This document shows, piece after piece, positions 34,434 to 42,405 of a stretch of DNA of 46,455 nucleotides. Position 1 is the first letter of the stretch. Each line of letters starts with the position of its first letter. The translations under genes and the position numbers were made by a program. Below the pieces are notes generated by a model. That model had not been told where the DNA came from. It saw only the letters and a program-made list of their open reading frames with translations, and made no database searches. The DNA is from Candidatus Neomicrothrix sp. (lineage in GTDB: Bacteria; Actinomycetota; Acidimicrobiia; Acidimicrobiales; Aldehydirespiratoraceae), in assembly GCA_017852795.1 (NCBI GenBank), contig JAFMKU010000013.1:1-46455 (forward strand). The letters are read 5' to 3'.

Positions 34434-34505
34434 CTCGGGGAGGAGGACTCGAACCCCCAATGACTGGACCAGAACCAGTTGTGTTACCAATTACACCATC
34501 CCCGA
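34434..34505 (-). tRNA. tRNA-Gln (anticodon CTG), CCA not encoded
   Basis: A 72-nt cloverleaf on the minus strand. The acceptor arms are TCGGGGA and TCCCCGA, the anticodon arm is ACTGG-TTCTGGT-CCAGT with anticodon CTG, and the T arm contains GGTTCGAGTCC. The discriminator is G and the genomic 3' flank is not CCA, so CCA must be added enzymatically, unlike the two other tRNAs in this window. Confidence 0.95.
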
Positions 34506-34538
34506 AGGGCACGGCAAAGGTTATCGGTTGATTCGCAT

Positions 34539-35177
34539 TCAGCCGACGCTTCCAAACCAGTTGTCAACTCTTCGGTACCCCACAATGCGCCCCAGACTCA
34601 CCGCGGCTGTCTCCCGCACCAACTGCTTAAACGACGACGAACCCGCCGTCGAAGCAATCGAAGCGCTCAACCCAACCTCATCAGCGATCTGACGCAACCG
34701 CATCGCATGGTATGGATCAGACACCAGCACCACCTCGTCCAAGCCTCGCTGTTTCAGCACCCGGGCGGTCGCAGCTAGTTGCTCCCACGTTGACGCACCA
34801 TCGTCGACCACAAGCACCGCTGATTCGGGCAGATTGCGATACCGAAGGTAGGCGTATCCGGCGTAACCCTCGGTGTAGGCATCACCTTCCTGTTTCGAAC
34901 CGGTGGTTACCACCAGCGGGGCGATGTCAGCCCGCCAAAGGTCGTAGGCACGATCCAGCCGCCTCGCCAAAACCGGTGAAGGGTTTCCGTTGTACTGCGC
35001 GGCACCAAGCACCACGATGGCGTCGGCCGGTTGCGGATCGTTTGTCCCATCCGCAGCGAGCACCTGAGCGAACGTCAGACCGATGTAGAGCGCCAGCAAG
35101 ATCGGCAGCGCAAGCAACACCGCCACCACTTGAACCCACCGCTTCGCAATCCACCGTTTTGCATCCCACCGAGACAT
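34539..35177 (-). CDS. YdcF/SanA-like membrane protein (DUF218)
   Basis: A 212-residue protein with one N-terminal membrane helix (about 14-36) and a DUF218 domain outside or inside the membrane. The domain pattern is ADAIVVLGAAQYNGNPSPVLARRLDRAYDLW, PLVVTTGSKQEGDAYTEGYAGYAYL, a short acidic segment VVDDGASTWEQLAATARVL, and VVLVSDPYHAMRL. SanA and YdcF relatives affect envelope integrity or bind nucleotides, but the biochemical role is unsettled. I start it at MSRWDAKRW, 7 bp after the gltX stop; the longer open frame would overlap gltX. It lies between gltX and the tRNA genes. Confidence 0.85.
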   Translation of the reverse strand: MSRWDAKRWIAKRWVQVVAVLLALPILLALYIGLTFAQVLAADGTNDPQPADAIVVLGAAQYNGNPSPVLARRLDRAYDLWRADIAPLVVTTGSKQEGDAYTEGYAGYAYLRYRNLPESAVLVVDDGASTWEQLAATARVLKQRGLDEVVLVSDPYHAMRLRQIADEVGLSASIASTAGSSSFKQLVRETAAVSLGRIVGYRRVDNWFGSVG

Positions 35178-35184
35178 TGCTCGC

Positions 35185-36600
35185 TCATTCCATTCGGTCG
35201 CGTGCCATCTGAAGACGGTACAACGTCTCCTCACGGCCCAGCAGGCAGGTGGCCTGCCAGAGCGGGATCCCACCCCCAACCCCTGTCAACGCCACCCGCA
35301 CCGGTGCCTGAGACAACACCCGCTCACCGAGTTCAGCCGACAGCGCCTCGCCGGCACCCATCACCACTCGCTCAATGCGATCCGGGTCGTCGAAGGACTC
35401 CTCGGCAAGCCCAGCGAGCACCGCGTCCAGTACCCGATCGGCGGCGCGGCCCTTGACCATTGCTTTCTGCCAGGCCTTGTCCTCATAGTCGGCTACCGGA
35501 GCGAACAACCAGGCCAACCAGTTCGGGGCCTCGGCCAACGTGGCGATCCGTTGCTGCACCTCCCCGGCCAGCACCTCCACCACCTCGGGTCGATAACGGT
35601 CGGCAGGCCACGGTGCATCATCAGCGGTCATCCACGGTTCAACCGCAGCCACAAACTCCGCCGGTGACAGGCCTTTGATGTATTCCGCATTGATGTGATC
35701 CAACTTCTTGAGATCGAAAAAGGCCGGAGCCTTTGTCACCGCTTCCAACGTAAACCGCTCGATGATTTCGGCAATCGGGCGAACCTCGACCTCGTCGGGA
35801 GGGCCCCAACCCAGCAGCGCCAAGGCGTTCACCATCGCTTCCGGCAGGTAACCGCCAGCGACGAAATCGCTGAGCGCCACATCGTCGCGACGTTTCGAAA
35901 GTTTCTTGCGCTGCTCGTTGACCAGCAGCGGAAGGTGGGCATACACCGGCGACGGCCCGTACCCCAACGCTTCCCAAAGCATCATAACTTTGGGGGTGGT
36001 GTTCAACAGGTCCTCACCCCTGATCACATGGCTGATCGCCATGTCGTGATCGTCGACCGCGTTGGCGATCAAAAAGGTTGGGCTTCCGTCGCCACGGCGG
36101 ATCTCAAAATCTTCGATGGTTTCGTTGGCAAACTCCACCCGGCCCCGCACCACATCGTCAACGACCGTGATGCCTTCGTCGGGAGCCCGGAAACGAACCA
36201 CTACCCCGGGGCCGTCCTGGACGGCGCGATCACGAGACCAGCCGTGGTAGCCGTCCGGCAGGCCTGCCTCTTTCGCTTTCGATTCGATGTCCTCACGGGA
36301 CAGGTCGCAGAAGTACGCGTGGCCATCGGCGACCAACCGGTCGATCGCTTCCCGATAGAGGTCCAGACGCTCCGACTGGAAGTAGGGGCCTTCGTCCCAT
36401 TCCAGGCCAAGCCACCGCAACGGTTCGACGATGGCGTCGACAAACTCATCGGTCTTTTTGGCAGCATCAGTGTCTTCAACCCGCAACACCAGCGTGCCTT
36501 GGGTACTGCGGGCATAAAGCCAGTTGAACAACGCCGAACGGGCGCTGCCAACATGCAAAAAACCGGTTGGGGCTGGGGCGAAACGAACTCGGGGACTCAC
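35185..36600 (-). CDS. gltX: Glutamyl-tRNA synthetase
   Basis: A 471-residue class I aminoacyl-tRNA synthetase that charges tRNA-Glu, and in bacteria without GlnRS also tRNA-Gln, for later amidation by GatCAB. The HIGH-type motif is FLHVGSAR near residue 15, and the KMSKS-type motif is KLSKRRD near residue 240. Other marks are VLRVEDTDAAK and FLIANAVDDHDMAISHVIRGEDLL. The start is GTG; a TAGCCT hexamer at 36608-36613 ends 7 nt before it and no Shine-Dalgarno sequence is visible. Next downstream on the same strand are a YdcF-like gene, tRNA-Gln and tRNA-Glu. This arrangement is also found in other Actinomycetota. Confidence 0.97.
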   Translation of the reverse strand: MSPRVRFAPAPTGFLHVGSARSALFNWLYARSTQGTLVLRVEDTDAAKKTDEFVDAIVEPLRWLGLEWDEGPYFQSERLDLYREAIDRLVADGHAYFCDLSREDIESKAKEAGLPDGYHGWSRDRAVQDGPGVVVRFRAPDEGITVVDDVVRGRVEFANETIEDFEIRRGDGSPTFLIANAVDDHDMAISHVIRGEDLLNTTPKVMMLWEALGYGPSPVYAHLPLLVNEQRKKLSKRRDDVALSDFVAGGYLPEAMVNALALLGWGPPDEVEVRPIAEIIERFTLEAVTKAPAFFDLKKLDHINAEYIKGLSPAEFVAAVEPWMTADDAPWPADRYRPEVVEVLAGEVQQRIATLAEAPNWLAWLFAPVADYEDKAWQKAMVKGRAADRVLDAVLAGLAEESFDDPDRIERVVMGAGEALSAELGERVLSQAPVRVALTGVGGGIPLWQATCLLGREETLYRLQMARDRME

Positions 36601-36630
36601 GGCTTGCAGGCTATCCCCGGTAAGAAACGC

Positions 36631-37158
36631 TCAGTCCTCCAGATGAAATGCCCGCCGCCAGTCGGCCGCCAGCTCTACAAAGGCCTGCTGGGTCGGCAAA
36701 CGCAGAAGGTCATCACGGACCCGACCCGCGATTTCACGGGCCGCGAAGTAATGCACCGCAGTGTGATGCACCTCCGCGAACAGACGACGGCGAAACTTGA
36801 CCAATTCGGTCGGGGCTTCGTCAAGAAAGCCATAGACCCGCAAACCCAACTCGACGTCGTCTCGCACCGGACCGCGTCCGTACAGCGACGCCCGCCGAAG
36901 CGCGACCGCGGCCGCACCCGCGATCGCATCGGCTGAGTGTTCCACCGGAGTCAGGACCAACCGTCCCCGGAACGCCTCCGCCAGTTTCAAGACATAACCC
37001 TGATCTGGACCCTGATTACCCAACGCCAAACCCGTTGGAAAGGGTGCTCCGATGGTTTCGCCTGGCCGACCAGCCCGCCACGACCCATCCCTTCGCGGTG
37101 GTGACGAATAATGCTTCGTCTGCGTGGGGCTTGTCGGGACTCGGTCGGGTGCGGACAT
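36631..37158 (-). CDS. Conserved actinobacterial protein of unknown function
   Basis: A 175-residue protein, soluble by appearance. The conserved core is GAPFPTGLALGNQGPDQGYVLKLAEAF (residues about 37-63), then a charged, mostly helical C-terminal half with AVALRRASLYGRGPVRDDVELGL and HHTAVHYFAAREIAGRVRDDLL. I recognise the PTGLALGNQGPDQGY core from uncharacterised actinobacterial proteins often found near gltX and leucine genes; no function is known to me. A TACGAT hexamer at 37165-37170 ends 6 nt before the ATG, which again suggests a leaderless mRNA. It lies between gltX and the homocysteine methyltransferase gene. Confidence 0.7.
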   Translation of the reverse strand: MSAPDRVPTSPTQTKHYSSPPRRDGSWRAGRPGETIGAPFPTGLALGNQGPDQGYVLKLAEAFRGRLVLTPVEHSADAIAGAAAVALRRASLYGRGPVRDDVELGLRVYGFLDEAPTELVKFRRRLFAEVHHTAVHYFAAREIAGRVRDDLLRLPTQQAFVELAADWRRAFHLED

Positions 37159-37206
37159 GACGGCATCGTAGCGACCGGAACGGGACCGCAGGTGACTCCA
37201 GAACCG

Positions 37207-38139
37207 CTAACCCTCAAATGTGTTTTGGTACTGGGCGACTGTTTCGCCAATCTCGACCAGATGGCGAGGCATCACACCACAGCAACCCCCAACAATCGTG
37301 GCTCCCGCCGCCAACCAGGCCGTAACGAAATCAGGCCAGCGCCCCGATTCGAGGTCGTGGCGATGCTCCGACAGCACCTCGTTGGCCGCCCCACGAGCCG
37401 ACACTGGTTCGAACGCGTTGGCGTACACCCCAACCGCGACCTTCGATCCCGCCCCCGAAACGGCTTCCAGCACCGAAACGGCTTCTCGCACCGCGGTCTC
37501 CATCACCTCGGGGCGCGAACAGTTAAACAACACCGCCGCGGCACCAACTTCGACCGCCATTTCTACGAACGCCGTGATCGACTCACCGCTGCGCAGACAC
37601 CCAGGTCCATCAGCAACCGGAACCTCGTCACGCAACGAGGCAGCCAGCCACACCGGTTTTCCGTATTCGGCGACCGCGGCCGCTGAAGCTCGAGCTTCAG
37701 CAACGGACGATTGAGTTTCGGCCAGAAACAGATCAACCCACGGATCCAGCGCCGCCGCAATGTCAGCCAGCATGGCCGGTGCACGCTGCGGGTCGAACCG
37801 TTCAGGCTGATACGACCCAAAGAGCGGAGGGATCGACCCGGCAACCATCACCCGGTGCTTGCTGTGTTCGGCGGCACGGCGAGCCAGCTCCCCTGCCAAC
37901 CCAACCAACCGTTGGCCCTCATCAGCAAACCGCTGCTCACCAATGTGAAACGGAACCACCGCGTAGTTGTTGGTGGTGATGACCTGCGCCCCCGCGTCAA
38001 TAAACGCGCCATGGACCTGTTCCACCCATTCCGGCGCTTCCATCAACGCCAGCGCCGACCATTCCGGTTGACGAAACGGCGCCCCCGCCTCAAAGAGGGC
38101 CTTGCCCATCCCTCCGTCGAGCAGGGTAATCCGGGACAC
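37207..38139 (-). CDS. Homocysteine S-methyltransferase family protein
   Basis: A 310-residue zinc-dependent methyltransferase of the homocysteine-binding (HMT/MetH N-terminal) family. The start is ITLLDGGMGKALFEAG, and the zinc ligands are the Cys in LFNCSRPE near residue 208 and the Cys pair in VGGCCGV near 285, as in HMT enzymes. Family members move a methyl group from S-methylmethionine, betaine or methylcobalamin to homocysteine to make methionine. It ends a compact run with cimA (1-bp gap) and ilvE, so it may be cotranscribed with the branched-chain genes. The methyl donor cannot be told. Confidence 0.88.
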   Translation of the reverse strand: MSRITLLDGGMGKALFEAGAPFRQPEWSALALMEAPEWVEQVHGAFIDAGAQVITTNNYAVVPFHIGEQRFADEGQRLVGLAGELARRAAEHSKHRVMVAGSIPPLFGSYQPERFDPQRAPAMLADIAAALDPWVDLFLAETQSSVAEARASAAAVAEYGKPVWLAASLRDEVPVADGPGCLRSGESITAFVEMAVEVGAAAVLFNCSRPEVMETAVREAVSVLEAVSGAGSKVAVGVYANAFEPVSARGAANEVLSEHRHDLESGRWPDFVTAWLAAGATIVGGCCGVMPRHLVEIGETVAQYQNTFEG

Positions 38140-38140
38140 G

Positions 38141-39775
38141 TCAGTCGTTGGCGTGCAACAGGCCGTACACCAACGAATCGACCAAAGCCTGCCAGGACGC
38201 CTCGATGATGTTTTCGCTCACCCCGATCGTCGTCCACTCCCGTCGACCATCCGTTGAATCAAGCAGAACTCGGGTCACTGCTCCCGTCCCCCGACCGGTG
38301 TCAAGCACCCGCACTTTGTAGTCGGTCAACGTGATGCGATTCAGGTTCTCCACGTCACCGTCCAACGCCGAACGCAGCGCAGAGTCAAGCGCATTGACTG
38401 GACCGTTGCCTTCGCCGACCGCCATCCGGCGCTCGCCACCAACCCAAACCTTGACCGTGGCCTGTGTCTCCACATCGACCGATGAACCATCCCACTGGCG
38501 GGGGTCACCGTCTGAACGATGATCGGTGCGCACCGAGAACGACTCGAGCGCAAAAAACGGCTGCACCCAACCACCAGCGCCGCGCATCAACAACTCCAGC
38601 GAGGCGTCCGCCGCCTCGAAATGGTACCCCTCGTGTTCCAACCGCTTCAGCGTGTCGATGACTTCGCTGATCGTCTGCCCATCGAGCGAAATGCCCAACG
38701 CTTCGGCTTTCATCTCCAAGGTCGAACGGCCCGCCATCTCCGAGACCAACACCCGGGTCCCGTTTCCGACCAGGTCCGGGTCGACGTGTTCGTAGGCATC
38801 GCTGGCCCGGCTCAACGCCGACGTGTGCAGCCCGGCCTTATGGGCAAAGGCGGTAGCTCCCACATAGGGCTGCTGAGGATCAACGCTGAAGTTCACCAAC
38901 TCGGCCACGTGATGGGCAACCGAAGTCAACTGAGCCAGACGGCCCTCAGGGAGGCACCGAATCCCCATCTTGAGTTCTAGGTTGGCCATGATCGGCACCA
39001 GATCGCAGTTACCGACTCGCTCGCCGTACCCGTTGATGGTGCCCTGCACCTGCCGGGCACCGGCCCGAACCGCCGCCAACGCGTTGGCGACACCACAGCC
39101 CGTGTCGTTGTGAAGATGAATTCCGACAACACAGTCAAGGTGGGCCACCACGGCCTGAACCGCCGACTCGATGTCGGGTGGCAGCGAACCCCCGTTGGTG
39201 TCACACAACACCACCGCTTCTGCGCCCGCCATCGCCGCAGCCTCCACTACCCGAAGGCTGTACTCGGGGTTGCGCCGGTACCCATCGAAGAAATGCTCTG
39301 CGTCAAAAAACACCCGTTTGCCTTGGCCAACCAGGTACGCAACCGAGTCCGACACCATCGCTACACCCTCATCGAGGGTGGTGTTCAGCGCTTCGGTGAC
39401 GTGATAATCCCAGCACTTGCCCACGATGCAGACCACGTCGGTCCCGGCAGCAACCAGGTTGGCCAACGTCTGGTCCGAATCGACCTTGCCTTTCGCCCGC
39501 CGCGTGGAACCGAACGCCACCAACTTCGAGCGATCCAACGCCAGCTCGTCGCGAGCCCGCTGAAAGAACTCGTCGTCTTTCGGGTTGGCGCCCGGCCAAC
39601 CACCTTCGATAAACGCCACACCGAGACGGTCCAACTGTTCGGCAATCCGAAGTTTGTCGTCGACGGTCAGCGAAATGCCTTCCAGTTGGCTGCCATCACG
39701 CAACGTGGTGTCGTAAATGTCGACCGCATCAGGCCAATCAGGGTTATGGACGGGTGAGCGGTCAATGGCAACCAT
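38141..39775 (-). CDS. cimA: Citramalate synthase
   Basis: A 544-residue enzyme of the DRE-TIM metallolyase family that condenses pyruvate and acetyl-CoA to (R)-citramalate, the first step of the threonine-independent isoleucine route. Marks are DIYDTTLRDGSQLEGISLTVDDK, FIEGGWPGANPKDDEF, the metal-site segment HLHNDTGCGVANALAAV, and a C-terminal regulatory domain with TLTDYKVRVLD. This long form is the TIGR00977 type, distinct from leuA. The start is the ATG for MVAIDRSPVH, one base after the ilvE stop; a longer frame overlaps ilvE. With LeuC/LeuD and LeuB it would make 2-oxobutanoate. Confidence 0.92.
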   Translation of the reverse strand: MVAIDRSPVHNPDWPDAVDIYDTTLRDGSQLEGISLTVDDKLRIAEQLDRLGVAFIEGGWPGANPKDDEFFQRARDELALDRSKLVAFGSTRRAKGKVDSDQTLANLVAAGTDVVCIVGKCWDYHVTEALNTTLDEGVAMVSDSVAYLVGQGKRVFFDAEHFFDGYRRNPEYSLRVVEAAAMAGAEAVVLCDTNGGSLPPDIESAVQAVVAHLDCVVGIHLHNDTGCGVANALAAVRAGARQVQGTINGYGERVGNCDLVPIMANLELKMGIRCLPEGRLAQLTSVAHHVAELVNFSVDPQQPYVGATAFAHKAGLHTSALSRASDAYEHVDPDLVGNGTRVLVSEMAGRSTLEMKAEALGISLDGQTISEVIDTLKRLEHEGYHFEAADASLELLMRGAGGWVQPFFALESFSVRTDHRSDGDPRQWDGSSVDVETQATVKVWVGGERRMAVGEGNGPVNALDSALRSALDGDVENLNRITLTDYKVRVLDTGRGTGAVTRVLLDSTDGRREWTTIGVSENIIEASWQALVDSLVYGLLHAND

Positions 39776-39776
39776 G

Positions 39777-40697
39777 TCAACTCCGTGCGAGTTCGTTCCA
39801 GGCTCGATACTTCTCGTTGCGGCCACGCACCAAATCAGCGTAGGCCGTCGCGAGCGCCTGCGTCGCTGGGCCCGGACACGGAACGACCCGATCATCGACC
39901 GAGTTGACCGCGCTCACTTCGGCCGCGGTGCCAACAACGAAGATCTCGTCAGCCACGTACAGGTCGCTACGGGCCAGATCTCCGATCCGGATTTCGATCC
40001 CGAGATCCGCCGCCAACTGCATCACCGTGTGCTGGGTGATACCGGGCAGCGCCCCCGACGAAGTCGGCGGGGTCAAAAACACCCCGTTGCGGGAGCAGAA
40101 AATGTTTTCACCGCTGCATTCGCTGACCAGTCCGGCCCGGTTCAACATGACCGCTTCGTCGTAACCAGCCTTGAGCGCCTCCATCTTGGCCAACGTGCTG
40201 TTGACGTAGTTCCCGGTGGTTTTCGCGGCTGGCGGCATGATGTTGTGGTCGTGGCGTTGCCAAGAACTGACCTTGAGCCGCACCCCTTTGGAGACGGCAT
40301 CGTCGCCGAGGTACGCCCCCCACGGCCAGGCCGCGATGGCAACGTCAACCTTGCAGGCCCCAGTGGCCAACCCCATCTCGCCGTACCCGTAGTATGCAAT
40401 TGGGCGCAGGTAGCAGGCATCGAGTCCGCTATCGGCCACCACGTCCTTGCAGGCCTGCGAAATCTCGGCCACCGAATACGGCAGCTCCATGCCCAAGATC
40501 CGGGCCGACGCGTCAAGCCGTTCGATGTGTTCGGTCAGCCGGAAAATCGCGGGTCCTTGATCGGTCTCGTAGGCGCGGATCCCTTCGAAAACGCCGGTCC
40601 CGTAATGCAGGGTGTGCGTGAGGACATGGATTTTGGCGTCCTCCCACGGCACAAGTTCACCGTTCATCCAGATGCTGGGGGTAGGGGTAATAGGCAT
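39777..40697 (-). CDS. ilvE: Branched-chain amino-acid aminotransferase
   Basis: A 306-residue class IV PLP aminotransferase that makes valine, leucine and isoleucine from their oxo-acids. Marks are the start SIWMNGELVPWEDAKIHVLTHTLHYGTGVFEGIRAYET, the PLP Lys in PAAKTTGNYVNS, and SECSGENIFCSRNGV followed by LPGITQHTVM. I start it at MPITPTPSIW because GAGGAGA is 7 nt upstream and the frame above it overlaps leuB. It lies directly downstream of leuB (10 bp) and immediately upstream of cimA, giving a tight leuB-ilvE-cimA operon. Confidence 0.95.
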   Translation of the reverse strand: MPITPTPSIWMNGELVPWEDAKIHVLTHTLHYGTGVFEGIRAYETDQGPAIFRLTEHIERLDASARILGMELPYSVAEISQACKDVVADSGLDACYLRPIAYYGYGEMGLATGACKVDVAIAAWPWGAYLGDDAVSKGVRLKVSSWQRHDHNIMPPAAKTTGNYVNSTLAKMEALKAGYDEAVMLNRAGLVSECSGENIFCSRNGVFLTPPTSSGALPGITQHTVMQLAADLGIEIRIGDLARSDLYVADEIFVVGTAAEVSAVNSVDDRVVPCPGPATQALATAYADLVRGRNEKYRAWNELARS

Positions 40698-40707
40698 ACG
40701 TTTCTCC

Positions 40708-41691
40708 TCAGAGACGAGCGACGATGAGATCGCCGATCTCGCTAGTAGTTCCAACAAGGGTGTTCGGTTCGGCACACGCCGACCGAATTCGATTGGCAGC
40801 CTCGGACTCGCCGAGGTGGTCAAGCATCATGGCACCGGAAAGCACGGCCGCGATCGGGTTGGCTTTCCCGGTCCCGACGATGTCGGGAGCTGAACCGTGC
40901 ACTGGTTCGAACATTGATACCTGGCCGGGGTTCAGGTTGGCGGTCGGGGCGAGGCCGATACCGCCCGACACCGCACCGCCAAGGTCGGTCAGGATGTCAC
41001 CGAAAAGGTTGTCGGTCACGATCACGTCGTAGCGCTGCGGGTCCTGCACAAAGTAGATACAGGCCGCATCGACATGGTTGTAGGCCGTTTCCACCTCCGG
41101 GTAGTCGGCGGCGACCTCGTTGAAGGTTCGTTCCCACAAATCACCGGAGAACGTCAGCACGTTCGTTTTGTGCACCATGGTCAGATGGCGGCGGCGACCC
41201 ATCGCCAACTCGAAGGCATAACGGCAGGCCCGTTCAACCCCCATGCGGGTGTTGACCGAACCCTGCGTGGCCACCTCATGGGGTGTATTGGCCCGAAGCA
41301 ACCCGCCTTCGCCGGCGTAGGTCCCTTCGGTGTTTTCGCGAATCACCACGAAATCGTGACCTTCAGCACCTTCATCGGCAGCCTTCAAAAATGGCCGGTA
41401 GTTGATGTACAAGTCGAGATCGAAGCGCATCTTCAACAGCAGACCGCGTTCGATGACCCCCGGGGGAACGTCGGGGGTGCCGACCGCCCCGCAGTACAAG
41501 GCATCCAAGCCTCGCCATTCGGCAACCACCGAATCGGGAAGGATCGTCCCGTCCTTGAGGAACCGTTCGCCTCCAAGGTCGTAATCGACGCAATCCAGCT
41601 CGACTCCCGCCGCGGCGATCACCTTTAGACCCTCGGCCACGACTTCAGGACCGATCCCGTCGCCACCCATAATTCCCACACGATGTGTCAT
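40708..41691 (-). CDS. leuB: 3-isopropylmalate dehydrogenase
   Basis: A 327-residue beta-decarboxylating dehydrogenase that oxidises 3-isopropylmalate to 2-oxoisocaproate, and can act on the methylmalate of the citramalate pathway. Marks are IMGGDGIGPEVVAEG at the start, RGLLLKMRFDLDLYINYRPF, FVVIRENTEGTYAGEGG, VHKTNVLTFSGDLW, and the metal-binding IVTDNLFGDILTDLGGA with FEPVHGSAPDI. The closest pattern I recall is the short actinobacterial LeuB. The start is at MTHRVGIMGG; GGGAA precedes it. It is the first gene after a leader holding a short ORF and two hairpins. Confidence 0.93.
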   Translation of the reverse strand: MTHRVGIMGGDGIGPEVVAEGLKVIAAAGVELDCVDYDLGGERFLKDGTILPDSVVAEWRGLDALYCGAVGTPDVPPGVIERGLLLKMRFDLDLYINYRPFLKAADEGAEGHDFVVIRENTEGTYAGEGGLLRANTPHEVATQGSVNTRMGVERACRYAFELAMGRRRHLTMVHKTNVLTFSGDLWERTFNEVAADYPEVETAYNHVDAACIYFVQDPQRYDVIVTDNLFGDILTDLGGAVSGGIGLAPTANLNPGQVSMFEPVHGSAPDIVGTGKANPIAAVLSGAMMLDHLGESEAANRIRSACAEPNTLVGTTSEIGDLIVARL

Positions 41692-41710
41692 CGTTCCCAG
41701 TCCTTCCACA

Positions 41711-41742
41711 AACAAAGAAAAACCGCCCACCGAGGTGGACGG
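41711..41742 (-). terminator. Intrinsic terminator in the leuB leader (attenuator-like)
   Basis: On the minus strand CCGTCCAC-CTCG-GTGGGCGG is followed by TTTTTCTTTGTTTG. It is a compact terminator hairpin only 20-30 nt before leuB, after a short ORF and a second hairpin. A terminator placed between a promoter and the gene it feeds is the signature of transcription attenuation. CCGAG upstream and CTCGG in the loop could form a competing 5-bp pair. Confidence 0.8.
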
Positions 41743-41749
41743 CTCGGAT

Positions 41750-41769
41750 GCACGCCGAAAGCGGCGTGC
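41750..41769 (-). promoter_or_regulatory. Perfect 8-bp hairpin in the leuB leader
   Basis: GCACGCCG and CGGCGTGC flank a 4-nt loop and begin 1 nt after the TAG of the 11-residue leader ORF on the minus strand. A ribosome at that stop codon would cover its 5' arm. It is the likely pause or antiterminator partner of the downstream terminator. Confidence 0.7.
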
Positions 41770-41770
41770 C

Positions 41771-41806
41771 CTACGAAATCTCTACAGCGAACGTCGCAGC
41801 AGTCAT
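41771..41806 (-). CDS. 11-residue leader peptide ORF upstream of leuB
   Basis: The frame MTAATFAVEIS ends in TAG just before the leader hairpin. Its ATG lies 7 nt after the TAGAGT box of a good promoter, so the mRNA would begin at or near the start codon (leaderless). It has one Val and one Ile codon but no Leu codon, so it is not a classical leucine-rich leader. It is too short for a database-style call; its placement is the only evidence. Confidence 0.5.
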   Translation of the reverse strand: MTAATFAVEIS

Positions 41807-41813
41807 AGGTTCC

Positions 41814-41842
41814 ACTCTACCGGGACTGTCCTGTCCGCTCAA
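41814..41842 (-). promoter_or_regulatory. Sigma-70-type promoter of the leuB operon
   Basis: TTGAGC (41837-41842) and TAGAGT (41814-41819) are separated by exactly 17 bp on the minus strand. Transcription would start at or near the ATG of the leader ORF. The same interval also carries the greA upstream region on the other strand. Confidence 0.7.
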
Positions 41843-41867
41843 TCAGAGCCAGCGCTAGCCTTTCGGT

Positions 41868-42344
41868 ATGCCAAAGGCGCATCAACTCTCTCAAACCGCC
41901 TACGACCGGTTGAAAGCCGAACACGAAGACCTGACGACGCGCGGCCGGATCGACATCGCCCGCAAAATCGAAGCTGCCCGTGAACTCGGCGACCTGTCAG
42001 AAAACGGCGACTATCACGCAGCCAAAGAAGAGCAAGGCAAGATCGAAGGCCGGATCATGCACCTGTCCCGCATGATCGAAAACGCCGTCATTGTCGAAGC
42101 CACGGCCGGAGCCGAACAGGTAGGGCCGGGCGCCATAGTTACCGTCGTCTTTGACGGTGACAGCGAAGAAGACTCGGAGCGCTACCTCGTGGGTTCCATC
42201 GAAGAAAAGGTCGATGGCATCACAGTGGTCTCGCCTGGTTCGCCAATGGGCGAAGCGCTGCTGGGATCAAAAACCGGTGACACCGTGTCTTATGAGGCGC
42301 CAACCGGGGCAACGCTCACGGTCAAGGTGTTGGCCATCGACTGA
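41868..42344 (+). CDS. greA: Transcription elongation factor GreA
   Basis: A 158-residue protein that binds the RNA polymerase secondary channel and stimulates cleavage of backtracked RNA. The N-terminal coiled coil (about 1-78) carries the acidic tip ELGDLSENGDYHAAKEEQGKIEGRI; the C-terminal FKBP-like domain has GAIVTVVFDGDSEEDSERYLVGS and PMGEALLGSKTGDTVSYEAP. Its length is that of the family. A TAGCCT hexamer (41856-41861) ends 6 nt before the ATG, with no Shine-Dalgarno sequence. It is divergent from the leuB leader and is followed by the cupredoxin gene after 61 bp. Confidence 0.95.
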   Translation: MPKAHQLSQTAYDRLKAEHEDLTTRGRIDIARKIEAARELGDLSENGDYHAAKEEQGKIEGRIMHLSRMIENAVIVEATAGAEQVGPGAIVTVVFDGDSEEDSERYLVGSIEEKVDGITVVSPGSPMGEALLGSKTGDTVSYEAPTGATLTVKVLAID

Positions 42345-42405
42345 GCCGGTGATCGGTCACCGGCCAACACCGAGCTTGGTCGATGCACCCGCTACCGTGG
42401 CCACG

